A DNA stretch of 64,000 nt from Microbacterium limosum. GTDB taxonomy: Bacteria > Actinomycetota > Actinomycetes > Actinomycetales > Microbacteriaceae. Each line of letters opens with the position of its first letter. The stretch's first letter is position 1. Shown piece by piece: positions 17,329 through 26,066 of the stretch. The notes beneath the pieces were generated by a model. It did not search any database, had not been told where the DNA came from, and saw only the letters and a program-made list of their open reading frames with translations. The DNA lies in contig NZ_CP137080.1 of the NCBI RefSeq assembly GCF_036324365.1, positions 1,488,001 through 1,552,000 of the forward strand, written 5' to 3'. Both the position numbers and the translations under genes were made by a program.

Positions 17329-18030
17329 CTACCCGCGGCGGCCCGGCGGGAGCAGTCCGCGCGAGCGGGTGCGCACGAGCCAGCCCTGCGCGGTGGCGTG
17401 GGCGACGCCGTTGATCTTCGCCATCGTGACAGCAGGCGCCGCGTCCCCCTGCGCCGAGAGCTTGCCGTACTGGAGGGCGACCAGCTCGTAGAAGTCGGGC
17501 GTGCGCTTCGGGTTCCCGAGCGGCTTGAGCAGATCCCGCTCGCTGATCTTCCGGCCGGAGGGCAGCACGATCTTCCCGCCGGTGATGGTCACCGTGCGCT
17601 TCATGGCGAACAGGCGCTCGTTGATCGCCGCCTCGATGCGCGCGGTCGGCAGGGTGCGGAGGTCTTGGCTGGACACGGGATCGCCCGGCCGCCACGGGAG
17701 GTAGACGACGCCGGTGATGCGCACCTCCTCGGGCACGGCGAACTGCTGGCGCTGGAGCCGGATGAACACGCGGGTCGCCGTGGCTGTGTGCTCGATGTAG
17801 CGCCAGCGGCCGTCGATCGTCTCGTTCTGCTCCGAGTCGAGCTGCGCCTGCCGGTCGGCCTCGGTCGTCACCTGATCGTTGTAGCCCAGGATCGCGTCGA
17901 TCTGCGCGCTGGCGTCGTCGTCGCGCTCGCCGGGGAACCGGCTCGGCAGATGCCAGCCGTCCGGCAGGTCGGCCGAGACGATCAGGCCGTCATAGGACTG
18001 ATCGCCGGGTCTGCGCGGGGCTGCGGTCAC
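17329..18030 (-). CDS. unknown mobile-element protein with HTH-like C-terminus
   Basis: A 233-aa soluble protein from GTG 18030; the frame stays open upstream across the integrase genes but only by antisense codon bias. I do not recognise a named family. The last 35 residues (AKINGVAHATAQGWLVRTRS, then RGLLPPGRRG) resemble the HTH-like ends of many actinobacterial element proteins, in which a TARWI-x-RARxxGLLPP pattern recurs. The middle has KISERDLLKPLGNP and FYELVALQYGKL. Located between the relaxase and the excisionase on the opposite strand, it may be a regulator of the element. No clear ribosome site, so it may be leaderless. Confidence 0.6.
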   Translation of the reverse strand: MTAAPRRPGDQSYDGLIVSADLPDGWHLPSRFPGERDDDASAQIDAILGYNDQVTTEADRQAQLDSEQNETIDGRWRYIEHTATATRVFIRLQRQQFAVPEEVRITGVVYLPWRPGDPVSSQDLRTLPTARIEAAINERLFAMKRTVTITGGKIVLPSGRKISERDLLKPLGNPKRTPDFYELVALQYGKLSAQGDAAPAVTMAKINGVAHATAQGWLVRTRSRGLLPPGRRG

Positions 18031-18150
18031 ATCCCGAGTGTACCGAGCGACACGAGCAACTAAAACTCTTGCTGTGATTGGCGTGTTGTGGTCTAATCTA
18101 AGACGACAGCAGCAATCGCGGCTGTGATCGTAGATGCGAAGGAGGCCGTG

Positions 18151-18363
18151 ATGGGTCAGAGCGCATCGCCCCTCGACGCTCGGGAGCCCGAGCGCCTGTT
18201 CTACTCCGAGGAGGAGACAGCGGCGCTGCTCGGCATCCACCGCACGACCCTGCGCACCCTCGCCCTGGAGGGCCAGGCCCCGGTGGAGCCGATTCGGCTC
18301 ACCCGGCACAAGCGCGTCTACCGCCGCATCGACGTGCAGCGCCTCGCGGGGCTGGAGCAGTAG
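18151..18363 (+). CDS. excisionase-like HTH protein
   Basis: A 70-aa MerR/excisionase-fold DNA-binding protein. FYSEEETAALLGIHRTTLR is the helix-turn-helix and KRVYRRIDVQRL the wing. Start ATG 18151 has GAAGGAGG five bases upstream, better than a GTG at 18124. It lies nine bases before the integrase start, the usual xis-int order, so it should direct excision of the element. A TAATCT hexamer at 18094-18099 may be the -10 of the pair. Confidence 0.8.
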   Translation: MGQSASPLDAREPERLFYSEEETAALLGIHRTTLRTLALEGQAPVEPIRLTRHKRVYRRIDVQRLAGLEQ

Positions 18364-18372
18364 GAGCCAGTC

Positions 18373-19501
18373 ATGGGAAGCATCGAGTCCTACGACACGG
18401 CCAAGGGCCGTCGCTACCGGGCGCTCTACCGACGCCCGGACAAGAAGCAGACGCAGAAGCGCGGCTTCACCACCAAGAAGGCCGCCGAGCTGTTCCTGGC
18501 GACCACGGAGGTCGACATCGCCCAGGGCCGCTACCTCGACCCGTCGCGTGCGCGGGTGACCGTGGCCGAATGGCTCCAGACCTGGATCGCCGCCCGCGGC
18601 GACCTCCGGGCGACGACCCGCAGCCGGGTCGAGAACATCATCGCCAAGCACATCGTCCCCGAGTTGGGGAAGATCCCGATCGGCGACCTCACCCGCCTGC
18701 GGGTGCAGGAGTGGGCCTCGGCCCTCCCCGGTGCCCCGGCGACCGTCCGCAAGATCGTCAACGTCCTCTCCGGTTCGCTCCGATTCGCGGTCGAGGACGA
18801 GCGCCTGCCGTCCAACCCCGCCGCCCGGCTCAAACTCCCCAAGCCCACCAAGTCCCGCAAGCGGTATCTGTCCCACAATCAGGTCGCCGCGCTCGCCCAG
18901 GCCATTGACGAGATGAAGGATGGGCGCGAGTACGGCTACGGCCTCGTCGTCCTCGTGCTCGCCTACTGCGGCCTGCGCTGGGGCGAGCTGTCCGGGCTCC
19001 GCATCCGTGACCTCGACCTCGACGCGAAGCACCCGCGCCTCACCGTCGAGCAGACCGTCGTGGCCGACAAGGGCTACCAGCGCATCGAGCCGCCGAAGGA
19101 CTACGAGCACCGCAGTATCCCCGATCCCGGCGTTCCTCGTCGGGCTGCTCCGCGCGCAGATCGCCGGGCGCCCGGCCTACGCCCCGGTGTTCTACGGCAT
19201 CCGCACCGGCACCTGGCTTCGCAACCACGTCTACCGGGTCGGCTGGTTCGACACCGCGGCCGAGGCGGTCGGGATCAAGGGCCTCACCCCGCACGAGCTG
19301 CGGCACACCGCTGCCTCGCTCGCCGTCAGCGCCGGCGCGAACGTGAAGGCCGTCCAGCGGATGCTCGGGCACGCCTCGGCCGCGGTGACCCTCGACGTGT
19401 ACGCCGACCTGTTCGATGACGACCTGGACGGTGTTGCCACGGCGCTGAACCTCGCGGCCATGCAATCAGATGTTGCCAATCTGTTGCCAAAAGCGGCATA
19501 G
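18373..19501 (+). pseudogene. int: tyrosine-recombinase integrase, frameshifted
   Basis: Two overlapping frames together encode one ~375-aa phage/ICE-type integrase. The first has the SAM-like arm domain and catalytic Arg in CGLRWGEL; the second has HELRHTA, LGHASAA and the tyrosine in LDVYADLF. Between them the frame changes at a CCCC run (19119-19122): with CCC the text would read HRSIPIPAFLVGLL continuously. Either the integrase is inactivated, locking the element in place, or this is a one-base sequencing error. It ends 62 bases from the 3' end of tRNA-Glu, the normal place for a tRNA-targeting integrase. Confidence 0.88.
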
Positions 19502-19534
19502 CGCCCGTTCGAGCCTTTCGGCAGGAACAAGAAA

Positions 19535-19554
19535 ACCCCCGGCTGACCGGGGGT
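19535..19554 (-). terminator. terminator after tRNA-Glu
   Basis: Perfect 8-bp stem ACCCCCGG/CCGGGGGT with a CTGA loop; on the minus strand it is followed by TTTTCTT. It lies just downstream of tRNA-Glu and also at the 3' end of the integrase gene on the other strand. Confidence 0.8.
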
Positions 19555-19562
19555 CTTCTTGT

Positions 19563-19638
19563 TGGTGACCCCAGCGGGATTCGAACCCGCGTTACCGCCG
19601 TGAGAGGGCGGCGTACTAGGCCGCTATACGATGGGGCC
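19563..19638 (-). tRNA. tRNA-Glu (anticodon CTC)
   Basis: Cloverleaf visible: acceptor GGCCCCA pairs with TGGGGTC, then discriminator A and an encoded CCA. Anticodon stem CCGCC/GGCGG holds loop CTCTCAC, anticodon CTC. The T-arm contains GGTTCGAATCC. The adjacent integrase gene suggests this tRNA as attachment site, but no second copy of its 3' end was seen in the window. Confidence 0.95.
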
Positions 19639-19747
19639 TCGCTGACAACCGTTCAAGTATGCCACGGCGTGCACGGGACGGACAAATCGAGGCCACCCGA
19701 GTGCAGTGGCCTTGCCGGAACCTGCGCCGAAGCGCTTGAGTGATCGC

Positions 19748-20386
19748 ATGCGCCTGACCAAACACGAGCACGCCGCCCTCCTCCTCGAGCACGAGGGCAA
19801 GGGCCTGATCATCGATCCGGGGTCCTTCACGACGCCGTTCCCCGAGATGGGCCACGTCGTCGCGGTCGTCGTGACGCACGAGCACGCGGACCACTGGACG
19901 CCCGAGCACCTGGACCGCATCCGCAAGGCTGCGCCCGGCGTGCCGATCTACGGGCCCGCGGGGGTCGAGGCCGCGGCATCCGATCACGGCATAACCGTCG
20001 TCGAACCGGGCGACACCGTGACGATCGAGCCCTTCACTCTCCGCTTCTTCCCGGCAGAGCACGAGGTCATCCACGAGTCACTCCCGCGTGTGCAGAACGT
20101 GGGCGTCCTCGTCAACGACCAGCTGTACTACCCCGGCGACTCGTACGCCGTGCCGGAGGGCGTCGACGTGAACGTCCTCGCCGCGCCCATCGGCGCCCCC
20201 TGGCTGCGTATCGGCGATGCCATGGACTTCGTGCTCGCCGTCAAGCCGCGGAGGGCGTTCGGCACCCACGACATGACCCTGTCGGTCATCGGCCGCGACA
20301 TGCACCGCGCGCGCCTGCAGTGGGCGACGGCGCAGAACGGCGGCGAGTTCCTCGCCCTCGACCCCGGCGACACGATGGACATCTGA
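19748..20386 (+). CDS. metallo-beta-lactamase fold hydrolase
   Basis: A 212-aa MBL-fold protein. THEHADHW near residue 45 is the metal-binding HxHxDH motif, PAEHEVIH carries another His, PGDSY an Asp, and FGTHDM a late His. Similar to the UlaG-like or small RNase-Z-like actinobacterial MBL hydrolases of unknown substrate. ATG 19748 starts the MRLTKHEHAALL strand typical of the group; the longer frame from 19706 overlaps the tRNA-proximal spacer and was not used. It stands alone and ends at a strong bidirectional hairpin. Confidence 0.85.
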   Translation: MRLTKHEHAALLLEHEGKGLIIDPGSFTTPFPEMGHVVAVVVTHEHADHWTPEHLDRIRKAAPGVPIYGPAGVEAAASDHGITVVEPGDTVTIEPFTLRFFPAEHEVIHESLPRVQNVGVLVNDQLYYPGDSYAVPEGVDVNVLAAPIGAPWLRIGDAMDFVLAVKPRRAFGTHDMTLSVIGRDMHRARLQWATAQNGGEFLALDPGDTMDI

Positions 20387-20395
20387 TACCCACAG

Positions 20396-20440
20396 AACGG
20401 CGGATGCCGCGGCCTGAGAGGCGCCGCGGCATCCGCCGTT
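20396..20440. terminator. long bidirectional terminator hairpin
   Basis: Arms 20396-20412 and 20424-20440 pair perfectly over 17 bp around an 11-base loop, followed by TTT on the plus strand. It lies between the convergent MBL and fruA genes. The arms contain the GGATGCC/GGCATCC motif that is frequent across this genome. Confidence 0.75.
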
Positions 20441-20475
20441 TCGGCCGGGGTCCCGCCGGTCCCCGGGGTCTGGGA

Positions 20476-22536
20476 TCAGGCGGCGACGGTCGCGCCGACC
20501 GGAGTCAGCGCCGCCTCCTCCTGGGCGCCCTTCTTGTGCACCCACTTCTTCAGGGCGACCACGACGAGGGCCGCGACGACCGCTCCCGCGGCGATCGAGA
20601 CGGCGAAGCCCCAGAACGGGTTGATCGCGAAGAACACGAAGATGCCGCCGTGGGGGGCGAGCGACGAGACCCCGAACGCCATGCTGAGTGCGCCCGTGAC
20701 GGCGCCGCCGACCATCGACGCGGGGATGACGCGAAGCGGGTCCACGGCCGCGAACGGGATAGCCCCCTCCGAGATGAAGGCCGCGCCCAGCAGCCACGCC
20801 GCCTTGCCGTTCTCCCGCTCGACGGGGTTGAACAGGCCGCGCGCGAGGACCGTGGAGGCCAGAGCCATCGCCAGCGGCGGCACCATCCCCGCCGCCATGA
20901 CCGCGGCCATGATGAGGAACGGCGTCGAGGAGAGGTCGCTCGTGGACGCGGCGGCGAGGCCCGTGGTCGCGAACGTGTACGCCACCTTGTTGACGGGCCC
21001 GCCGAGGTCGAAGCACATCATGAGGCCGAGGATCACGCCGAGACCGATGATCGACGCACCGGTCAGGCTGTTGAGCCAGTCGGTGAGGCCCAGCATCAGT
21101 TCCGCGATGGGGCGACCGAGGAAGAGGACCATGAGGCCGGATGCGACGACCGACCCGATCAGCGGGATGATGACGGTGGGCATGAGTCCGCGCAGCCAGC
21201 GGGGCGCCGGCAGCCGGCCCAGCCACCAGGCGATGAAGCCGGCGAGCACGCCGCCGATGAGGCCGCCGATGAAGCCCGCGCTCATGAGCACGGCGACGGC
21301 GCCCGCGACGAATCCGGGGGCGATGCCCGGCCGGTCCGCGATCGCGAAGGCTATGAAGCCCGCAAGCACGGGGACGAGGAAATTCATCGACGTGGCGCCG
21401 ATCATGAACGCGACGGAGCCGAGGTACTGCCCCAGCGGACCGAGCGGCGACGTGATCCCCTCGGTCGGAAGATCCCACAGCGAGTTCTGGATGATGACGT
21501 TCGCCGCGTTTGCCGTGACCTCGTAACCGCCGAGGAGGAACCCCAGCGCGATCAGCAGACCGCCGCCGGCGACGAACGGAATCATGTACGACACGCCCGT
21601 GAGCAGCCAGCGCTTGATGCGCGAGCCGACGGACTCCTGTGCGGCGGTGGTCGAGGAGGCCTGTGCCGCGCCGGGGACCCGCTCGGCCTTCGGGTCCTTC
21701 GCCGCGGCGACGGCCTCCGCGATGAGCCGGTCGGGCTGATCGATGCCGCGCTTGACGCTCGCTCGCACGACGGGCTTCCCTGCGAAGCGCTGCGGCTCGC
21801 GCACGTCGACGTCGACGGCGAAGATCACGGCATCCGCCGCCGCGATCTCGTCGGCGGGAAGCGCCTTGTATCCGCTGGAGCCCTGAGGCTCAACGACGAT
21901 GTCGACATCGTTCTTGGCGGCTGCGGCCGTCAGCGCGTCGGCCGCCATGAACGTGTGCGCGATGCCCGTGGCGCACGCCGTCACGGCGACGATCTTCGGG
22001 CGCGGGCCGGATGCCGCGGGCGTCGGAGCGGCGTCGGACTCCCCTGCCGGCGGGGTGGGGGGTGCCGAGTGCGCGGCGGCGGAGCCCTCACCGATCGCCT
22101 CCTGCACGATCCGCACGACGTCGTCCTTCGAGGATGCGGCGCGCAGCGCGCCGGTGAACTCGTCGTCCATGAGGCTGCGGGCGAGCTTCGAGAGGACGGC
22201 GAGGTGCTCCTCGGCGGCATCGGCGGGGGCGGCGATCAGGAAGACGAGGTCGGCGGGGCCGTCGTCCGCGCCGAAGTCGACTCCGGGCTTCAGGCGCGCG
22301 AACGCGAGGGACGGCTGGGAGACGGCGGTGCTCTTCGCGTGCGGGATCGCGATGCCGCCGGGAAGCCCTGTCTCGTCCTTCTGCTCGCGCGCCCACGCGT
22401 CGGCGTAGAGCGCGTCGGCGTCGGTCGCGCGACCCTGCGCGACGACCCGCTGAGCGAGGGCGCGGATGACGGCGCTCTTGTCGGCGCCGAGCGGCTCGTC
22501 AAGGCTGACGAGCCCGCTGGTGATGGTGTCAGACAC
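20476..22536 (-). CDS. fruA: fructose PTS transporter, EIIABC fusion
   Basis: A 686-aa phosphotransferase permease that imports fructose as fructose-1-phosphate. EIIA (1-150) has phospho-acceptor H66 in AIPHAKS; EIIB (180-280) has C188 in TACATGIAHTF; EIIC (310-670) has about nine to ten membrane helices and the conserved SEGAIPFAA and GGPVNKVAY signatures. Domain order A-B-C is the actinobacterial form. GTG 22536 has AGAGGAGG six bases upstream. It follows fruK by 27 bases in a fruR-fruK-fruA operon. Confidence 0.96.
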   Translation of the reverse strand: MSDTITSGLVSLDEPLGADKSAVIRALAQRVVAQGRATDADALYADAWAREQKDETGLPGGIAIPHAKSTAVSQPSLAFARLKPGVDFGADDGPADLVFLIAAPADAAEEHLAVLSKLARSLMDDEFTGALRAASSKDDVVRIVQEAIGEGSAAAHSAPPTPPAGESDAAPTPAASGPRPKIVAVTACATGIAHTFMAADALTAAAAKNDVDIVVEPQGSSGYKALPADEIAAADAVIFAVDVDVREPQRFAGKPVVRASVKRGIDQPDRLIAEAVAAAKDPKAERVPGAAQASSTTAAQESVGSRIKRWLLTGVSYMIPFVAGGGLLIALGFLLGGYEVTANAANVIIQNSLWDLPTEGITSPLGPLGQYLGSVAFMIGATSMNFLVPVLAGFIAFAIADRPGIAPGFVAGAVAVLMSAGFIGGLIGGVLAGFIAWWLGRLPAPRWLRGLMPTVIIPLIGSVVASGLMVLFLGRPIAELMLGLTDWLNSLTGASIIGLGVILGLMMCFDLGGPVNKVAYTFATTGLAAASTSDLSSTPFLIMAAVMAAGMVPPLAMALASTVLARGLFNPVERENGKAAWLLGAAFISEGAIPFAAVDPLRVIPASMVGGAVTGALSMAFGVSSLAPHGGIFVFFAINPFWGFAVSIAAGAVVAALVVVALKKWVHKKGAQEEAALTPVGATVAA

Positions 22537-22563
22537 GGAAGACCTCCTCTGGTCCTGCTGTGT

Positions 22564-23523
22564 TCACACGCCCGAAAGGGCGAGAGGGGTGAGTACGACC
22601 TCGCCGGCGGGCAGGTCGTGGGGGGTGGGGATCTGGGTGCCCGGCAGAGCGGCGGCTGCGGAGCCGTACCGGACGGCGTGACGCAGGCGTTCGGCTGGGG
22701 TGGCATCGGCAAGGTCGGCGAGCAGATAGCCGGCGAGCGAGCTGTCGCCAGCGCCGACGGTGCTCCTGACCCGGATGGGCGGGGGCGCCGCGTGGAACGC
22801 GTCATCGGCCGTGACGAGCACGGCACCGTCTCCCCCGAGCGTGATCAGGGCGGCCGCGACACGGGAGGGAACGAACGAGCGGGCGATGCGGACGATGTCC
22901 GCGAGACGACCCCCGACGTCCTCGAGGGTGACGCCGGCGAGCTCCGCGAGCTCGTCGTCGTTGGGCTTGACGAGGTCGGCGATGCCCGCGTCCACGACCG
23001 CCCGCAGCGCCGGTCCGGACGTGTCGACCGCGATCCTCGGGGCCGCGTCGCCGAGCTCGCCGCGGATGGCGCGCGCGACGTCGACGTAGAAGTCGTCGCC
23101 GGGGCCGAGGGGAAGCGATCCGGCCAGCACCGTCCAGGAACCGTCGCGGGACGCTTCCACCACCGCCGCGATGAGGGCGCGTCGTTCGCCGGGGTCGAGC
23201 TCGACGCCCGGAAGGTTGATCTTCGTCGTCGTGCCGGCGGCATCCGTCAGCGCGATGTTCGCGCGGACATGACCGTGGACGGCGACAGTCCGGGTCGGCA
23301 GGCCCGTCGCGCGCAGGATCGGCCCGTAGGGGTCGTCCTCCGACAGGGGAAGCACCGCCAGCGTGGGAACTCCCGCCGACGCGACCGCACGGGCGACGTT
23401 GATGCCCTTGCCCCCCGCATCCTCCCGCGCCGACAGGGCCTGCTGCACGTCGCCGGGCACGAGCGGCGCCTCGAGGGCGATCGTGCGGTCGAGGGCGGGG
23501 TTGGCCGTGAGGGTGACGATCAT
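22564..23523 (-). CDS. fruK: 1-phosphofructokinase
   Basis: PfkB-family sugar kinase, 319 aa, converting fructose-1-phosphate to fructose-1,6-bisphosphate. TANPALD at the N-terminus, GGKGINVARA (substrate loop) near residue 40, VKPNDDELAEL, and the catalytic GAGDSSLAGYL near 250. ATG 23523 overlaps the stop of the upstream DeoR-type regulator (ATGA). Confidence 0.95.
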   Translation of the reverse strand: MIVTLTANPALDRTIALEAPLVPGDVQQALSAREDAGGKGINVARAVASAGVPTLAVLPLSEDDPYGPILRATGLPTRTVAVHGHVRANIALTDAAGTTTKINLPGVELDPGERRALIAAVVEASRDGSWTVLAGSLPLGPGDDFYVDVARAIRGELGDAAPRIAVDTSGPALRAVVDAGIADLVKPNDDELAELAGVTLEDVGGRLADIVRIARSFVPSRVAAALITLGGDGAVLVTADDAFHAAPPPIRVRSTVGAGDSSLAGYLLADLADATPAERLRHAVRYGSAAAALPGTQIPTPHDLPAGEVVLTPLALSGV

Positions 23524-24305
23524 GCCGTCCACACCTCCACGTCGGCGGCGGCGGCGGCATCCGCCACGGAGACCGGCACTGGAGCGTCCGTCACGATGAC
23601 GTCGACCTCGTCGATCCCGGCGAAGCGCACGAGGAACTCGTCCCCGATCTTGCTGGCGTCGGCGAGCACGACGACGCGGCGGGCCGCACTCACGATCGCC
23701 CGCTTGACGGCCGCTTCGTCGGGGTCCGGCGTGCTGAGGCCGAATTCGGCGGAGAGCCCGTTGGTGCCGAGGATGGCGACGTCGGGCCGGAGCTGTTCGA
23801 TCGCGCGCACGGTCTGCGAACCCACGGCGGCGGCCGTGAGCCCGCGCACCCGCCCGCCGATGATCGTCACGGGCACGTCGCTGCGCGCTCCGAGTTCGAA
23901 CGCGACCGGCACCGAATGCGTCACGACCTCGGCCCGCGCCCCACGCTCCCGCAGGTGGGCGCCGAGTTCCCGGGCGAGGGCTGCCGTCGTCGTCCCCGCG
24001 TCGATGTACACCGAACCGCGGAACCCGTCGGCGATCGCATCCAGCGCGCGGCGGGCGATCTGCAGCTTCTCCGCGCCGCGCACCTGATCGCGGTCGGTCA
24101 CGGCGGTCTCGTTCGTGCTGCCGCGCTCCGCGGAGACTGCTCCTCCGTGCACCCGTCGGAGCGACCCGGATCGCTCCATCGCGTCGAGGTCACGACGGAT
24201 GGTCTCGGTGGTGACCCCGAACGAGCGCGCGAGGGAGACGACGGAGACCCGCCCGTCCTGCGAGAGCTGGCGCTCGATCGCCTCGTGGCGCTCCGTCGCG
24301 TACAC
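23520..24305 (-). CDS. fruR: DeoR family regulator of the fructose operon
   Basis: A 261-aa DeoR-type repressor. Residues 5-60 form the HTH (QLSQDGRVSVVSLARSFGV, then TTETIRRDLDAME), followed by the sugar-phosphate-sensing domain with DAGTTTAAL, GTNGLSAEFG and ADASKIG. GTG 24305 has AGAAGAGG five bases upstream; the frame is open much further but without a plausible start signal. As first gene of fruR-fruK-fruA it probably senses fructose-1-phosphate and represses its own operon. fruR is assigned by context. Confidence 0.88.
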   Translation of the reverse strand: MYATERHEAIERQLSQDGRVSVVSLARSFGVTTETIRRDLDAMERSGSLRRVHGGAVSAERGSTNETAVTDRDQVRGAEKLQIARRALDAIADGFRGSVYIDAGTTTAALARELGAHLRERGARAEVVTHSVPVAFELGARSDVPVTIIGGRVRGLTAAAVGSQTVRAIEQLRPDVAILGTNGLSAEFGLSTPDPDEAAVKRAIVSAARRVVVLADASKIGDEFLVRFAGIDEVDVIVTDAPVPVSVADAAAAADVEVWTA

Positions 24306-24340
24306 ACCGACCTCTTCTCTGCGGCTTCGTGGTTGCCCAC

Positions 24341-24369
24341 ACGGTACAACACAGTCCAACAGAAAACAA
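24341..24369 (-). promoter_or_regulatory. probable fru operon promoter
   Basis: On the minus strand TTGTTT (24369-24364) and TACCGT (24346-24341) are separated by 17 bases, about 35 bases before the fruR start. The spacer contains two TGTT-rich steps (TCTGTTGG, TGTGTTG) that could be DeoR-type operator half-sites. Confidence 0.4.
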
Positions 24370-24481
24370 CGACGCAAACCAAGATCGATGAATAGACGCC
24401 GCGCACCGCGGCGCGGCCGGACACCGCGGCGTTGCGGAGTGGTGGTCGGACGGACGCACCGGACGGGGGCCTTCGTCGCGA

Positions 24482-25297
24482 TTACGCGGCGGCGTCCGTC
24501 CCGTCGCCGGATGCCGGGGCGACCGTCACCTCCACGACGTCGCCGGCGAGCCTCAGTCGAACGATGCTGCGCTCCGGGAGATCGGGGAACTCGTCGGGCA
24601 GTCGGATGCCGGGGAAGATCGGGATGTCGAGGATGACGTCCAGTCCGGGCGGCGCGCACTGCAGGGCCCACAGCTGACGCTCGGATGCGACGGCGAGGCA
24701 TCGGCCCGCGCCGTCCGCCGTGCGCGCCGAGAGAATCTCCAACCCGCCGAACGTCTCGTGCGAACGCACAGAGGCGGGGTCGATGGCGTAGAAGTCACGC
24801 GGGTTCGTGTTCAACTGGTCCACCACCGCGGCCGACGGCTCGCCCGCCGGGCGGAGGACGGCGGTGGAACCGAGCCCCGTGAGCGAGGGCAGAACCGCGC
24901 CGCCGACCACCACGATCGCAAGCGTCACGACCGCCGCGACGACGACGCGCCCGCCGATCCGGTCGATCAGCCCGCGCTTCGCCGGGGCCGGGGACGCCGG
25001 CTCCGGCTCCGGCTCCGGCTCCTCGACGGTCGAGCCGGCGTCGTCCCGGGTGTCCTCGATGGGCTCGCCGTCCGATCGCCCGCTCTCCGGGGCGGATGCC
25101 GCGCCGGCGTCGCTTGCGGGCGTCGACGCGTCGACGCGTCCACCGCCCGCCCCTGTGTCGGCGGCGCGGAGGGCCGCCTCCAGTCGGGAGAGCCGCTCCT
25201 GCGCCGCCGGGTCGTCGAGGATATCGGCATCCGGTCCGTAGGCGCGGGCGCGCAGCTCGGCGAGCTCCTCGCGCTCGCTGCGAACCCCGTCATCCAT
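24482..25297 (-). CDS. single-pass membrane protein of unknown function
   Basis: 271 aa. Residues 1-50 are helical and charged (EREELAELRARAYG, AQERLSRLEAALRAA), 55-105 are acidic and Pro-rich (EEPEPEPEPASP), 118-138 form one membrane helix (VVVAAVVTLAIVVVGGAV), and the remaining 130 residues should be extracytoplasmic. The outer part has two Cys (GRCLAV, WALQCAP) that could form a disulfide. This cytoplasmic-TM-exported layout recurs in actinobacteria, but no function can be given. It lies just upstream of the fru operon on the same strand, 176 bases apart. Confidence 0.7.
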   Translation of the reverse strand: MDDGVRSEREELAELRARAYGPDADILDDPAAQERLSRLEAALRAADTGAGGGRVDASTPASDAGAASAPESGRSDGEPIEDTRDDAGSTVEEPEPEPEPASPAPAKRGLIDRIGGRVVVAAVVTLAIVVVGGAVLPSLTGLGSTAVLRPAGEPSAAVVDQLNTNPRDFYAIDPASVRSHETFGGLEILSARTADGAGRCLAVASERQLWALQCAPPGLDVILDIPIFPGIRLPDEFPDLPERSIVRLRLAGDVVEVTVAPASGDGTDAAA

Positions 25298-25311
25298 CGC
25301 GCCCCATTATT

Positions 25312-25337
25312 CCCGCCCGTGCCGGCGCACGGGCGGG
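25312..25337 (-). terminator. hairpin terminator after surface-protein remnant
   Basis: Perfect 10-bp stem CCCGCCCGTG/CACGGGCGGG with a six-base loop, just downstream (minus strand) of the TGA at 25344 and ahead of the next gene. Confidence 0.6.
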
Positions 25338-25343
25338 AAGGGG

Positions 25344-26066
25344 TCACTTCGCCGCGGACTCCGGCTGCGTCCGACGGTGCCGCGCCAGGATCAGCCCCGC
25401 GCCGGACACCAAACCGACAGCCGCTTGCCGAGCAAATGGTCGGTGAGCGTGAGAGACGCACCCGTCGCACCGGCGAGCTTCTCGCCGTCCGCGAGCCACT
25501 GATACTCGTACAAATCGGGTCCCGGAGCGGGCCCCCGCAGGATCGTGGCCGACAGGGTCTCGCCGACGAGCGGCTGCCCCGTGACCGACACCTGCACCGT
25601 GGTCGCGAACGTCCCGAGCACGACACCGGTCGGTAGGACTCCGAGACGGCTCCGTCGATCGGCGCGCCGTCGGCGTACCACTGATAGGCGTAGCTCGCCG
25701 GAAGAGGCGTCGCCTCCTGAGTCACCTCGGCGGAGAGACCCGCACCCACCGCCGCCTCGCCCGCGATCCGCACCGCAGACGGTGTGCGGTACTCGCCGGG
25801 GGAGATGTGCGAGGCACCGCCCGCCGTGCCCACGCCGCTCGCACTGTCATATCCGGCACGAACGGCGGTGACGCGCACCGTGACCTCTGCGCCCACCAGT
25901 TCCGACGGTACGTCGAATACCGAGCTCGTCTCGCCCGGAATCTCCTCGCCGTCGGCCATCCACTGATACGAGTAGGAGTCGGCGACCGGATCGGCGTGCC
26001 CGGAGATCGCCGCCGTCAGGGTGGCGCCCACCGACGGCTCTCCCCCGACGATGACCTCGCCCACAC
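25344..26066 (-). pseudogene. remnant of an Ig-like-repeat cell-surface protein
   Basis: Three frames together show repeats of about 85-90 residues with the pattern YQWxADGxxIxG (YSYQWMADGEEIPG, YAYQWYADGAPIDG, YEYQWLADGEKLAG), as in secreted Ig-like adhesins or wall proteins. A final frame reads GLVSGAGLILARHRRTQ and stops, like the hydrophobic-plus-basic tail of a sortase substrate, but no LPxTG is left. Frameshifts lie near 25630 and 25415. The 5' part is cut at about 26066, where a plus-strand kinase fragment begins, so a deletion or rearrangement joined the two. Confidence 0.7.

Noticed and set aside
19563..19638. tRNA-Glu 3' end as a proven att site
   Set aside because: No direct repeat of the tRNA end was found left of the relaxase module in this window, so attL/attR were not annotated.
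20320..24087. A 1255-codon plus-strand frame over fruA, fruK and fruR
   Set aside because: It is antisense to three well-recognised genes and has the Arg/Asp/Gly-rich composition of GC-driven shadows.
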